Shown here one piece after another: positions 1 to 8,169 of a stretch of 64,000 nucleotides of DNA. Position numbers and translations under genes: made by a program. The notes beneath the pieces are model-generated. The model did no database searches. It saw nothing but the letters and a program-made list of their open reading frames with translations, and was not told the origin of the DNA. This DNA comes from Bacteroidales bacterium (GTDB taxonomy: Bacteria; Bacteroidota; Bacteroidia; Bacteroidales; VadinHA17). How positions within the stretch are numbered: the stretch's first letter is position 1; every line of letters begins with the position of its first letter. The stretch covers positions 496,001 through 560,000 of the forward strand of contig JADJLX010000002.1 of NCBI GenBank assembly GCA_016709865.1, written 5' to 3'.

Positions 1-1753
1 TTTCATAACCTCCACCGGTTGTTATTGCCTGACCAAGAACGAGGTTCAGATCAGTGGCATCTTCATAGATAATACCGTTTCTCTGTACTCCGAGTCTGTT
101 ATAAGTAGACTGTTCATAGTTATAACCAGCAAGAACCTTAATATAATGAGCATCGTTAAAAGTATTCTCATATTCAGAATAAAGGTTGGCAGCCAGGTAT
201 TGAGTACCCGCATCTTCAAATGTCAGATCGTTAGTTGTAGTTCCTACATATGCTATTACACCGGGTTTATTGCTATAAGGAACCTGTACCCTGTGGCGAA
301 GCACATTATTATTGTTATTCCGAACTGTGAAGTCACCTTTTATTCTTAACTTTTTGTCAAGGAATGTAGATGTAAATCCTGTGGTGTTCTTGAAAGTCTG
401 TCTTTTCGTTTCTATATAGTTTTTACCGTAATAAAGGTCTCCGACATTATAAACAGATACCATTGTAAGAGTTCCGTCGGGGTTGAACATGGTTCCGTTT
501 GGATGTCCCTCGTCACCGATATTCCTCCAGATTCCGCTTCCTTCACCCACGTTCATAGGGTTGTGATAGAACATCTCAGAGTAATCGGTGTTATTTTCAA
601 TCTGCAACCAAGGAAATACCTGGATTGTCCCCTTGGCCCTGAAATTCTTCATGTTATAATCATCAGAGTTATATCTGAATAATCCATCCTGTTTCATATA
701 ACGTCCAGATACCAGGTAGGTTGTTTTCTCACCACTACCACTTATTGAAATGTTATTGTCGGATGATCCTGTTCTTGGTTTGTATAGCTCTGCATAAAAA
801 TCAGTGCTTCCATAATAGACATACTCACCGGTAACAGGATCGATCTGGACTTTTTCGTAAGGCTGGCCTGATTCGACAAGAGCTTTAAAATTGTCGATAT
901 ATGCCTGCGAGACCTTAAGAGTTTTGTTAATGTTCTGCGGGAATGAACCGTCGCCGTTTAAGAAAGCATCTCTGAACATTGTAACCCAGGTATAACCGTC
1001 GGTTACGAAATCAGGAACCCCGATAGGAGTCTTGATTGCATAATTACTTGAGAAAGTAACAGATGTTTTTCCTTTATCAGGATTTTTGGTTGTAATAAGT
1101 ACAACTCCAAATGCACCTCTGGCACCATAAATTGAAGCAGAAGCTGCATCCTTAAGCATTGATACACTGGCAATATCATTCGGGTTCAGCAAACTTGGAT
1201 CGCCTTCAACACCATCGATAAGTACAAGTGCACTACCGCCCTGACCAATTGACGTGGTTCCCCTGATGTTATAACTAGGAGCAGCAGTCGGTTTTCCATC
1301 GAGAAGTCTGATGTTAAGGTTAGGCATAACACCCTGTAAGCCCTGTGTAATGTTGGGTACAGATCTGTTTTCCAGGGCTTCACTTGTTACCTGGTCTACA
1401 GCTGCAGTAAGGTTAAGTTTTTTCTGAGTACCATAACCAACAACAACAACCTCGTCAAGTGTCCTGGTATCAGCACTAAGCATCACGTTAACAGATGTCT
1501 GGTTCTGTACAGGTACTTCTTTCGCAGTGAACCCGACAAAAGAAAAAGTCAGAGTCACATCAGAGCTGGCAACATCAATAGAATACTTACCGTCAAAATC
1601 AGTAAGGACACCCTGATTTGTGCCTTTAACCTGAACAGTAGCTCCCGGAAGGGTTACCCCTTTCTCGTCGGAAACTGTTCCGGTAATGGTTATTTTTTGG
1701 CCGTAGACAGCTGTCGAAGCCAAAAATAACAGGATCAGTAGGAAGTTTTTCAT
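1..1753 (-). CDS. SusC/RagA-family TonB-dependent receptor, 3' end outside window
   Basis: The frame is open from an ATG at 1753 to the left edge, so about 584 N-terminal residues are visible. A signal peptide (MKNFLLILLFLASTAVYGQ) is followed by a carboxypeptidase-regulatory-like domain (residues about 22-105, with GVTLPGATVQVKG and GVLTDFDGKYSI). The SusC hallmark segment ends in VVVVGYGTQKK, then a plug domain with SIYGARGAFGVVLITTK, then the start of the barrel. SusC proteins import oligosaccharides through the outer membrane with a SusD lipoprotein, which would lie just left of the window. Its neighbours are pectin-type glycosidases, so a pectic oligosaccharide is the likely substrate (inference). 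The fold call is firm; the substrate is not. Confidence 0.95.
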   Translation of the reverse strand, partial: MKNFLLILLFLASTAVYGQKITITGTVSDEKGVTLPGATVQVKGTNQGVLTDFDGKYSIDVASSDVTLTFSFVGFTAKEVPVQNQTSVNVMLSADTRTLDEVVVVGYGTQKKLNLTAAVDQVTSEALENRSVPNITQGLQGVMPNLNIRLLDGKPTAAPSYNIRGTTSIGQGGSALVLIDGVEGDPSLLNPNDIASVSMLKDAASASIYGARGAFGVVLITTKNPDKGKTSVTFSSNYAIKTPIGVPDFVTDGYTWVTMFRDAFLNGDGSFPQNINKTLKVSQAYIDNFKALVESGQPYEKVQIDPVTGEYVYYGSTDFYAELYKPRTGSSDNNISISGSGEKTTYLVSGRYMKQDGLFRYNSDDYNMKNFRAKGTIQVFPWLQIENNTDYSEMFYHNPMNVGEGSGIWRNIGDEGHPNGTMFNPDGTLTMVSVYNVGDLYYGKNYIETKRQTFKNTTGFTSTFLDKKLRIKGDFTVRNNNNNVLRHRVQVPYSNKPGVIAYVGTTTNDLTFEDAGTQYLAANLYSEYENTFNDAHYIKVLAGYNYEQSTYNRLGVQRNGIIYEDATDLNLVLGQAITTGGGYE

Positions 1754-2131
1754 AAATTAAAATGGATTAGTGAATATTAGGGTTTGATTAAAAATATTAA
1801 CACATTTAATCTTGGTAACAAAATAATAGGACTATTGTTTCAATCAGGTTAAAGAGAGGTTAATAAAAACATACACAATTATTAAATGTTTTTGAAGTTC
1901 TGAAATAAAAGAACATATAAGGAATAAAGATATGAAATATTTAAGAATGTCAATTCTGTAAGGCATGGATATTAAGGATTTTTAACACTCATTTCTGCTA
2001 ATTTGATCCGTCTTAATGTGACTCACATGTTCCAATTTTTATATCTTTGAAATACCAGTACTAATCTTATTTTTCTTATAGATATTTCTGCGATTATCCT
2101 TTTTACTCAAACATTATTAACTATTAATTCA
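1754..2131. other. AT-rich divergent intergenic region
   Basis: This 378-base gap separates the divergently transcribed susC-like gene and the acyltransferase-like gene. It is strongly AT-rich and I see no ORF or RNA gene. One promoter-like element for the rightward gene is listed separately. I could not find a convincing TAnnTTTG element for the leftward susC gene. Confidence 0.5.
2042..2049 (+). promoter_or_regulatory. Candidate -7 element TATCTTTG
   Basis: TATCTTTG matches the Bacteroidota -7 consensus TAnnTTTG and lies about 80 bases before the ATG at 2132. No good TTG is found 19-20 bases upstream, so this is a half-match. Confidence 0.35.
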
Positions 2132-3253
2132 ATGGAAACAGAAAACAAACCGGTTATCAAACGTCTTTACTCTCTTGATGCTCTCAGAGGATTTGACATG
2201 TTCTGGATTATGGGAGGAGAAGGTATCTTTGTGGGACTGGCTGCTCTTACAGGATGGCCAATATTGGAATGGTGGGCAAAACAACTCGATCATGTTCCCT
2301 GGCATGGATTTGTATTCTATGATATGATCTTCCCTCTTTTCCTTTTTATAGCAGGTATATCTTTCCCCTTTTCCCTTGCTAAAAGAATAGCAAATAACGA
2401 CAGCAGAAAATCAATCTATAAGCATGTTATCGGTCGGGGATTGATTCTCGTTCTTCTTGGCATCATATATAATAATGGTATAAAATTCAATTTTGAGAGC
2501 TTAAGATATGGCAGTGTTCTTGGAAGGATTGGATTAGCCTGGATGTTCGGAGCTCTGATCTTCATGAACACAAAACTCACTACCAGAATTGTCTGGTTCT
2601 GGGTTATCCTTATTGGCTACTGGCTTTTAATGATTCTTTTCCCGGCTCACGATCTGGGGTCAACTGATATCTACTCCCAGGAAGGCAACCTTGCCAGTCA
2701 TATCGACCGGCTGCTTATGCCCGGCAGACTATATCTTGGGAACCACGATCCTGAAGGGTTATTCAGTACTATTCCAGCTATAGGAACAGCATTACTCGGA
2801 ATGTTCACAGGAGAATTTATGCTTTCAAAATATCTTCAGGACAAACCTCTTAAAAAAATCCTTTACCTGGTTCTGGCAGCTGTGGCTCTGATGGTTATAG
2901 GAAAAGTATGGAACCTCACCTTCCCTATAAATAAAAATATCTGGACAAGTTCCTTTGTATGCTTTGTTGGCGGACTAAGCCTTCTGTTGTTCTCAATATT
3001 CTATCTGATAATAGATGTGTGGCAGTATAAAAAATGGGCATTCTTCTTTGTCGTAATTGGTGTGAATCCAATAACAATATACCTCGCAGGCCGGATAATA
3101 AATTTCAGTTCAGCCAACAGGTTCTTTTTTGGCGGTTTAGCTGCAGTTATGCCTGAGTCGTGGACAGAACTTATTAATGCAACAGGAATAACCGCAATTG
3201 CATGGGTATTCCTTTATATATTGTATAAGAAGAAGATATTTCTGAAGGTGTAA
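2132..3253 (+). CDS. DUF5009/HGSNAT-like membrane acyltransferase
   Basis: This is a 373-residue polytopic membrane protein with about ten hydrophobic segments. The N-terminal motif RLYSLDALRGFDMFWIMGG, then FPLFLFIAGISFPFS, are hallmarks of the COG4299 family related to heparan-alpha-glucosaminide N-acetyltransferase. Human members move acetyl groups across a membrane onto amino sugars; bacterial members are mostly uncharacterised and are common in Bacteroidota polysaccharide loci. A conserved-looking LGRIGLAWMFGAL segment follows at about 130. It sits between susC and a GH2 gene, so a role in acetylating or deacetylating imported sugars is plausible but unproven. The 3' end abuts the palindromic repeat that closes the DUF559 unit. 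Confidence 0.85.
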   Translation: METENKPVIKRLYSLDALRGFDMFWIMGGEGIFVGLAALTGWPILEWWAKQLDHVPWHGFVFYDMIFPLFLFIAGISFPFSLAKRIANNDSRKSIYKHVIGRGLILVLLGIIYNNGIKFNFESLRYGSVLGRIGLAWMFGALIFMNTKLTTRIVWFWVILIGYWLLMILFPAHDLGSTDIYSQEGNLASHIDRLLMPGRLYLGNHDPEGLFSTIPAIGTALLGMFTGEFMLSKYLQDKPLKKILYLVLAAVALMVIGKVWNLTFPINKNIWTSSFVCFVGGLSLLLFSIFYLIIDVWQYKKWAFFFVVIGVNPITIYLAGRIINFSSANRFFFGGLAAVMPESWTELINATGITAIAWVFLYILYKKKIFLKV

Positions 3254-3260
3254 TAATTTC

Positions 3261-3304
3261 ACCTCACCCCCTCTTATCCCCCTCTCCCTGGAGAGAGGGG
3301 GAAG
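3261..3304. repeat. GC-rich palindromic repeat at the 3' end of the DUF559 unit
   Basis: The core at 3278-3301 has arms CCCCCTCTC and GAGAGGGGG, preceded by CCTCACCCC. It overlaps the last codons of the DUF559 gene, which therefore ends in the repeat-encoded tail SPSLQGEGDKRG. A related inverted copy lies at 3719-3757, on the other side of the gene. Confidence 0.85.
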
Positions 3305-3695
3305 ATTGTTCCGTAATAAATATTTTAAGTTGACTTAACACATATTCTTTATTATCAATGACTTGTTCATTTGTAAACCGAAGTACTTTTAATCCAAGTC
3401 TTTCCAACTCACCTGTCCTACCATCATCATGTTCCCTGGCCTCATCACTGTTATGTATTTCCCCGTCGACTTCAATTACTAATTTCAATTTATGACAATA
3501 AAAATCAGCAATAAAAATACCTATTGGATGCTGTCTCCTGAAAACAAATCCTTGAGATCGAAATAATCTTATCTGATTCCAAAGTTGATTTTCAGCATCA
3601 GTTGGATTATTTCGCATCTCGTTAGCTAATCTGAATAGTTCAGGTTTTGCACCGAAATACATTTCTCTTTCTACTGTTTTGCCCAAATAAACCAT
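3264..3695 (-). CDS. DUF559 (Vsr/PD-(D/E)XK nuclease-fold) protein
   Basis: This 143-residue protein belongs to the DUF559 family, related to very-short-patch-repair and restriction-endonuclease folds. Visible family marks are LANEMRNNPTDAENQLWNQIR (residues about 23-43), FRRQHPIGIFIADFYCHKLKLVIEVDG (about 52-78, carrying the likely metal-binding Asp and Glu) and the tail region ERLGLKVLRFTNEQV. It probably acts on nucleic acid, but no member's physiological substrate is firmly known to me. It stands alone, on the opposite strand to the gene before it, and is flanked by inverted GC-rich palindromes. The C-terminus is encoded by one of those palindromes. A decayed relative lies at 47682, again inside inverted palindromes. 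Confidence 0.88.
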   Translation of the reverse strand: MVYLGKTVEREMYFGAKPELFRLANEMRNNPTDAENQLWNQIRLFRSQGFVFRRQHPIGIFIADFYCHKLKLVIEVDGEIHNSDEAREHDDGRTGELERLGLKVLRFTNEQVIDNKEYVLSQLKIFITEQSSPSLQGEGDKRG

Positions 3696-3718
3696 AGAAT
3701 TTAAAATTTATAGAGGAG

Positions 3719-3757
3719 CTAAGCCCCTCCCTCTCGGGGGAGGGGTTTGGGGAGAGG
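3719..3757. repeat. GC-rich palindromic repeat at the 5' end of the DUF559 unit
   Basis: The core at 3724-3745 has arms CCCCTCCC and GGGAGGGG around TCTCGG, followed by TTTGGGGAGAGGTTT. Read in reverse complement it resembles the repeat at 3261-3304 (CCTCTCCCC...CCCCTC...GAGGGG), so the two bracket the DUF559 gene as imperfect inverted repeats. Confidence 0.8.
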
Positions 3758-3759
3758 TT

Positions 3760-6510
3760 TTATTTCCCAAATCGGAAATATATCGTTCCTGTTAATTGTT
3801 CACCATTATAAATGTTCTTTCTACCCTGCGGTCCCTCTTCATCGGCACGTGAAAACTTGGTGCCAACCGCACTGATACCATGCAACAATGAGATATTGCC
3901 GGAAGGGAAAGGCGGATTAACTCCTCCCCTCACTCCTTTTAAATTAGTTGCAACAGCCGGTGTAAAGAGATGCAGAAACAGATCATCGGTAGATGAAATA
4001 ATTGTTATCGGCAACTCCTTTGTCTGGATCTCAACAGCATAGAAATTCGAATAATATCCTTTGAATTCGGGATATTCCCATGATTGTCCGGTGATGGAAT
4101 TGTTGTATTTCTTTTCATGTACACCGAATTGAGTTCCTTTAAGCCGGTTTTTCCATACACGGTACGGACCATCAGCCATAAGTTTTGCACCTGTTACAAG
4201 ATTCTCAGGATATGTGAAAGAGATACCCGAAAAGTCGTGTGAACCATTAAGTGAGTACCCGTAATCAAGCTTCAGCCATCCGCCTTTCAGAAATGTCCAT
4301 TTTGCATAAGATGCACTGTCGTATTGTATATCAACAATATAGTCATCCCCAAGGGCATAACTTTTCATCTCCTTAAATTTACGGTTCAATCCGGCAAACT
4401 CAAGCCCTCCGAATGGTATATCTTTTCCATTATTGCTTACTGAGGTTATTGATCCGGTCAGTTTATTAAAAGTAACAATAGTATTCCCCGATGAAACACT
4501 AAGCTGATCGTTAAAAACAGATGCTATTCCGGTGGAAGCTGAAGATGAATTCACAGTGCGGGAACTGAAATCCTGAGGGCTGACAATATTCCACGACCAT
4601 GTGTTTATATTACGCCCATACTGGTCAACTGCAGTTACGTACAAAACATCATAGCTTTTCCAGTCAACAGGGAGTTCAAGGTTCAAAGTTCCATGTTCAC
4701 CAACTCCAATATCAGGAGATTTAACTGGTCCGGATTTTCTGACAGTCTCAATTTTGGGGAAATTATTACCATACTTCACAAGTTCATAGGAATAGCTGCC
4801 AAGGTTAAGATTGCTATACAGGAACCTGTTAATTACCTCAAGCTTTCCATCGAAATCAGGCCCTATTTTTGTTGTTTTAATATGAACCGGTGACCATATT
4901 TCTTTCACGGTATAGAAGCTTCCCTCCTTCTCATGGTATGGACCAAGGATGCCATCAGGGGCCTGATTGCCCCAGGTGTCGATCGAATCATTCTTATCGC
5001 GTCGTTCAACACCCTCATCTGCAAATACCCACAAAAAGGCACCAGCCGACAAAGGCTTTGACATCATGAAGTTCCATTGATCATCAAGTCCTGCGCCATG
5101 ACCTCCATCATTTAATCCGTGAAGGAATTCTGTAGGGAAGTAGATATTCTTACCATTATTTAATACGTTCTGAACATAATTGAACTTCGGATAATGCTTT
5201 GTATCAGTGTTGTTTATTATTGACCATGGTTCAATTACGGTACGTTTCTGGGGATCATACAGGGCATAATCCCCTCTTACATCTTTATTAAAACCGCCCT
5301 CATTCCCATTATCCCATAATACAATAGACGGATGGTTCACATCCCTCTCAACGACCTGTCTGACAAGCCTTTTAGCTGTCGGAGTATCATAAAATTTCTG
5401 CCATCCTGCGAGTTCGTCCAATACAAACATTCCCATAGAATCGCATACATCAAGAAAATACTGGTCGGGAGGATAATGACTCATCCTCACAGCATTCATA
5501 TTCATGTCCTTCATTAAGCTGACATCATCAATTGCCAGCTTCTTACTGCTTGTTCTTCCTGAAGAGGGCCAGAAAGTATGCCGGCATACACCTCTGAATA
5601 TAATTTTCTGATTGTTTACATAGATCCCGTCTTCAGGCCGGACCTCAACTGTGCGGAATCCAAACTTCTGTGTCAGCTGATGAATTACCTTATCTCCTGA
5701 AGTTATAGTCACAACAACCTGATAAAGATTCGGGAACTCAGGATTCCACAAAGCGGGTTTTGAGAAAGTTCCTTTGAGTATAGCCTTACCTGTTGTATCT
5801 TTATTTATTGATGAAGAAATTTTTCCGCCGAATGGTTTGCCGTCAATAGTCTGCAACTGAGCAGTTACTATTCTTGCTTTCCCTTTTCCTTTAGTGTAAA
5901 CATCCATATAAAAAGAGCCATCCGCCTTAGCATCAATTGCAACTCTGTCGATGAATTGTGTTGGGACTGCCTTCAGGTAAACGGGACGAAAGATCCCTCC
6001 GAAAACCCAATAGTCGGATAACCGCTCAGCCCTGTTAACACTCTCATTAGCTGATTCTTTTGTTACCTTCACCTCAAGAAGATTATTCCCTCCCCAATTC
6101 AATAGCCCTGTTATGTCATATTTAAACTGATAAAAGGCCCCCTGGTGTATAGGTCCTGCCGGTTTCCCGTTTATTTTCACTTCGGTATCTGTCATTGAGC
6201 CCTCGAAAACAATAAACACCAGTTTCTTTTTCCAGTTTTCAGATACATTAAACTCATATTTATAATGTCCGGTTTCATTAACTTCTTTATTGACCTTCCC
6301 GTATAAATATGAGCCGAATCCCTGAAGTTCCCAATTGGATGGAACTCCTATTTTGCTCCATTTATCTTTGTTCATGCCGTTGTTAACCATGAAATCCCAT
6401 TGAACCATATTGTCTTTATCAGTACCTGACAAATATTGTATTTCTGTTTCCTGTGCTCTGATTACAGAAAATCCGCAAATCATGGCAATAAAAAGTAGCG
6501 CTTTTTTCAT
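3760..6510 (-). CDS. GH2-family beta-galactosidase-like glycosidase, secreted
   Basis: The 916-residue protein has a signal peptide (MKKALLFIAMICGFSVIRAQ), so it acts in the periplasm or at the surface. GH2 architecture is clear: a sugar-binding jelly roll (residues about 30-180, GVPSNWELQGFG, GSMTDTEVKING), an immunoglobulin-like domain (about 185-290), then the TIM barrel starting at FGFRTVEVRPEDGIYVNNQKI. WDNGNEGG supplies the predicted acid/base Glu404 and PTEFLHG the predicted nucleophile Glu461. After residue about 580 there are further beta domains as in LacZ-type enzymes. The natural target may be galactan side chains of rhamnogalacturonan I, given the GH105 and GH106 neighbours. Beta-glucuronidase cannot be excluded from sequence alone. 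Confidence 0.9.
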   Translation of the reverse strand: MKKALLFIAMICGFSVIRAQETEIQYLSGTDKDNMVQWDFMVNNGMNKDKWSKIGVPSNWELQGFGSYLYGKVNKEVNETGHYKYEFNVSENWKKKLVFIVFEGSMTDTEVKINGKPAGPIHQGAFYQFKYDITGLLNWGGNNLLEVKVTKESANESVNRAERLSDYWVFGGIFRPVYLKAVPTQFIDRVAIDAKADGSFYMDVYTKGKGKARIVTAQLQTIDGKPFGGKISSSINKDTTGKAILKGTFSKPALWNPEFPNLYQVVVTITSGDKVIHQLTQKFGFRTVEVRPEDGIYVNNQKIIFRGVCRHTFWPSSGRTSSKKLAIDDVSLMKDMNMNAVRMSHYPPDQYFLDVCDSMGMFVLDELAGWQKFYDTPTAKRLVRQVVERDVNHPSIVLWDNGNEGGFNKDVRGDYALYDPQKRTVIEPWSIINNTDTKHYPKFNYVQNVLNNGKNIYFPTEFLHGLNDGGHGAGLDDQWNFMMSKPLSAGAFLWVFADEGVERRDKNDSIDTWGNQAPDGILGPYHEKEGSFYTVKEIWSPVHIKTTKIGPDFDGKLEVINRFLYSNLNLGSYSYELVKYGNNFPKIETVRKSGPVKSPDIGVGEHGTLNLELPVDWKSYDVLYVTAVDQYGRNINTWSWNIVSPQDFSSRTVNSSSASTGIASVFNDQLSVSSGNTIVTFNKLTGSITSVSNNGKDIPFGGLEFAGLNRKFKEMKSYALGDDYIVDIQYDSASYAKWTFLKGGWLKLDYGYSLNGSHDFSGISFTYPENLVTGAKLMADGPYRVWKNRLKGTQFGVHEKKYNNSITGQSWEYPEFKGYYSNFYAVEIQTKELPITIISSTDDLFLHLFTPAVATNLKGVRGGVNPPFPSGNISLLHGISAVGTKFSRADEEGPQGRKNIYNGEQLTGTIYFRFGK

Positions 6511-6552
6511 CGGGAGATTAATAAAAATGAGATACCAAGATCAATAAAAAAA

Positions 6553-6582
6553 TTCACAGGAACTAAGAATTTGATATATTTG
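6553..6582 (+). promoter_or_regulatory. Promoter candidate for the GH105-GH106 pair
   Basis: TATATTTG at 6575-6582 matches TAnnTTTG. TTC at 6553-6555 lies 19 bases upstream, in the place of the usual TTG. A palindromic repeat (6591-6612) would then sit in the 5' leader before the ATG at 6687. Confidence 0.5.
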
Positions 6583-6590
6583 TTATAGTA

Positions 6591-6612
6591 GAGACGCAAT
6601 GCATTGCGTCTC
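6591..6612. repeat. Perfect palindrome, arm GAGACGCAATG
   Basis: The arm GAGACGCAATG is followed directly by its exact reverse complement. Identical copies occur at 11009-11030 and 11120-11141, and a compensated variant at 38340-38361. This copy lies between a candidate promoter and the GH105 start. Confidence 0.92.
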
Positions 6613-6686
6613 AATGAAAAAACAAGAGAAACACAAGGCATTGCATTTCTACAAATTTGATATTAATGATTTAGAATACATATAAC

Positions 6687-8051
6687 ATGAAAACCAAAAT
6701 CATAATCATTTTATTATTAGCAGGTTTATCCTTCCCGGTATTGTCCCAGACAACACCTGCAAAGGTTAACGACTCCAACACAGCTCTCCACCTTCTGCCT
6801 CCCGACTATCCTGTGCCTTACGGCCCTCAGAAGACTGAAGATATTACTGGTGTACTTAATCGTTTATATACATTTCTTGAAGCAGCAACTCCTGCAAAGG
6901 TAATCGACATTCAGTCCAAAACTGAAATCACCGACCTGACAAAGCTTACTTCAAAATCTGTATTTGAACCTGGTTTTCTCAGGCTTATAAGTTATGAATG
7001 GGGTGTAGCCTACGGAGCCATGCTGGTTGCCAGCGAGGCTACAGGTGATCCAAAGTACAGGGAATATACTGTTAAAAGAATCAACCTGATTGGCGATGTG
7101 GCACAATTCTTCAAAACTAATCCTACAACAAACAGCCCGGTCAGATCAGTACTGGAACCCAGGGCACTTGATGATGCCGGATCGATGTGCGCAGCAATGA
7201 TTAAAACAATGAATGCCGGAGGTAAACCTGCCCTGAGGCCTTTCGTTGATAATTATATAAATTATATTTCTGACAAACAGCAAAGACTGCCAGACGGAAC
7301 CCTGGCCAGAAACAGACCATTACCAAATGCTTTATGGCTCGACGATCTCTACATGAGTGTGCCTGCACTGGCTCAGATGGGAAAGCTCACAGGCAATACC
7401 AAATACTACGACGATGCCTGCAAACAGATTCTCCAGTTCTCTGCAAGGATGTTTAATACAAATCAGAATCTCTATATGCACGGCTGGATCCAGGAGATGA
7501 ACCCTCATCCGGAATTTTACTGGGCACGATGCAACGGATGGGCTCTTTTGGCAATGTCAGAGCTTCTTGATGTTCTTCCCGCAAATCATCCGTCAAGAAC
7601 AAAAATACTCGATCAGTTTCGTAATCATCTGAAAGGTATTGCTTCTTATCAGTCAGGAACAGGTTTCTGGCACCAGTTAATAAACAGGAATGATTCCTAT
7701 TTAGAAACCTCGGCTACTGCAATTTTTACATATTGTGCTGCCCATGCTATTAATGAGGGATGGGTTGATTCACAGGCTTTTGGACCAATGGCAGTGCTTG
7801 GATGGAATGCTGTACAGACCAAGGTAAACAGTAAAGGCGAGGTTGAAGGAACCTGTGTCGGAACAGGAATGGCTTTCGATCCTTCATTCTACTACAACAG
7901 GCCAGTTAATGTTGCTGCAGCACATGGCTATGGTCCGGTAATTATGGCTGGTGCTGAAATGATAAAACTTCTGAAGAACTACCAGGTTGTTATCAACGAC
8001 GCCGCAGTGATGTTTTATCCGCTGGGTACTGATTGGAGAAACTACAGATAA
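6687..8051 (+). CDS. GH105/GH88-type unsaturated glucuronyl or rhamnogalacturonyl hydrolase
   Basis: This 454-residue protein has a signal peptide ending near LSFPVLSQ. The (alpha/alpha)6-barrel family is recognised by LWLDDLYMSVPALAQMG (Asp219 is the predicted catalytic acid), the aromatic FYWARCNGWALLAMSELL block and the C-terminal GTCVGTGM. GH105 enzymes hydrate the unsaturated uronate left at the non-reducing end by pectate or rhamnogalacturonan lyases. The usual WARGNGW motif has Cys in place of the first Gly here. It is followed 118 bases later by a GH106 rhamnosidase in the same direction, which fits stepwise removal of unsaturated galacturonate and rhamnose. GH88 and GH105 are hard to separate by eye. 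Confidence 0.87.
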   Translation: MKTKIIIILLLAGLSFPVLSQTTPAKVNDSNTALHLLPPDYPVPYGPQKTEDITGVLNRLYTFLEAATPAKVIDIQSKTEITDLTKLTSKSVFEPGFLRLISYEWGVAYGAMLVASEATGDPKYREYTVKRINLIGDVAQFFKTNPTTNSPVRSVLEPRALDDAGSMCAAMIKTMNAGGKPALRPFVDNYINYISDKQQRLPDGTLARNRPLPNALWLDDLYMSVPALAQMGKLTGNTKYYDDACKQILQFSARMFNTNQNLYMHGWIQEMNPHPEFYWARCNGWALLAMSELLDVLPANHPSRTKILDQFRNHLKGIASYQSGTGFWHQLINRNDSYLETSATAIFTYCAAHAINEGWVDSQAFGPMAVLGWNAVQTKVNSKGEVEGTCVGTGMAFDPSFYYNRPVNVAAAHGYGPVIMAGAEMIKLLKNYQVVINDAAVMFYPLGTDWRNYR

Positions 8052-8056
8052 AATTC

Positions 8057-8155
8057 CTCTGTGTCTCTCTGTGGCTCCTCCGGATTTTCTCTGTGTAACA
8101 AAAAATCAAGAACTGACACAGAGTTACACAGAGTAAGCACAGAGTTACACAGAGA
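8057..8155. repeat. Hairpin repeat, GAACTGACACAGAG family, copy 1
   Basis: The left half is made of CTCTGTGT/CTCTGTGG units and the right half of ACACAGAG units, joined by an A-rich segment and the core GAACTGACACAGAG. It can fold into a long imperfect hairpin. Related copies lie at 12461, 35801 and 50777. It fills the gap between the GH105 and GH106 genes. Confidence 0.88.
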
Positions 8156-8169
8156 AAAATCAAATTAAC

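Noticed and set aside
3264..6510. DUF559 as part of a restriction or defence system
   Set aside because: No methyltransferase, helicase or known defence gene is nearby. The flanks are a membrane acyltransferase and a glycosidase.
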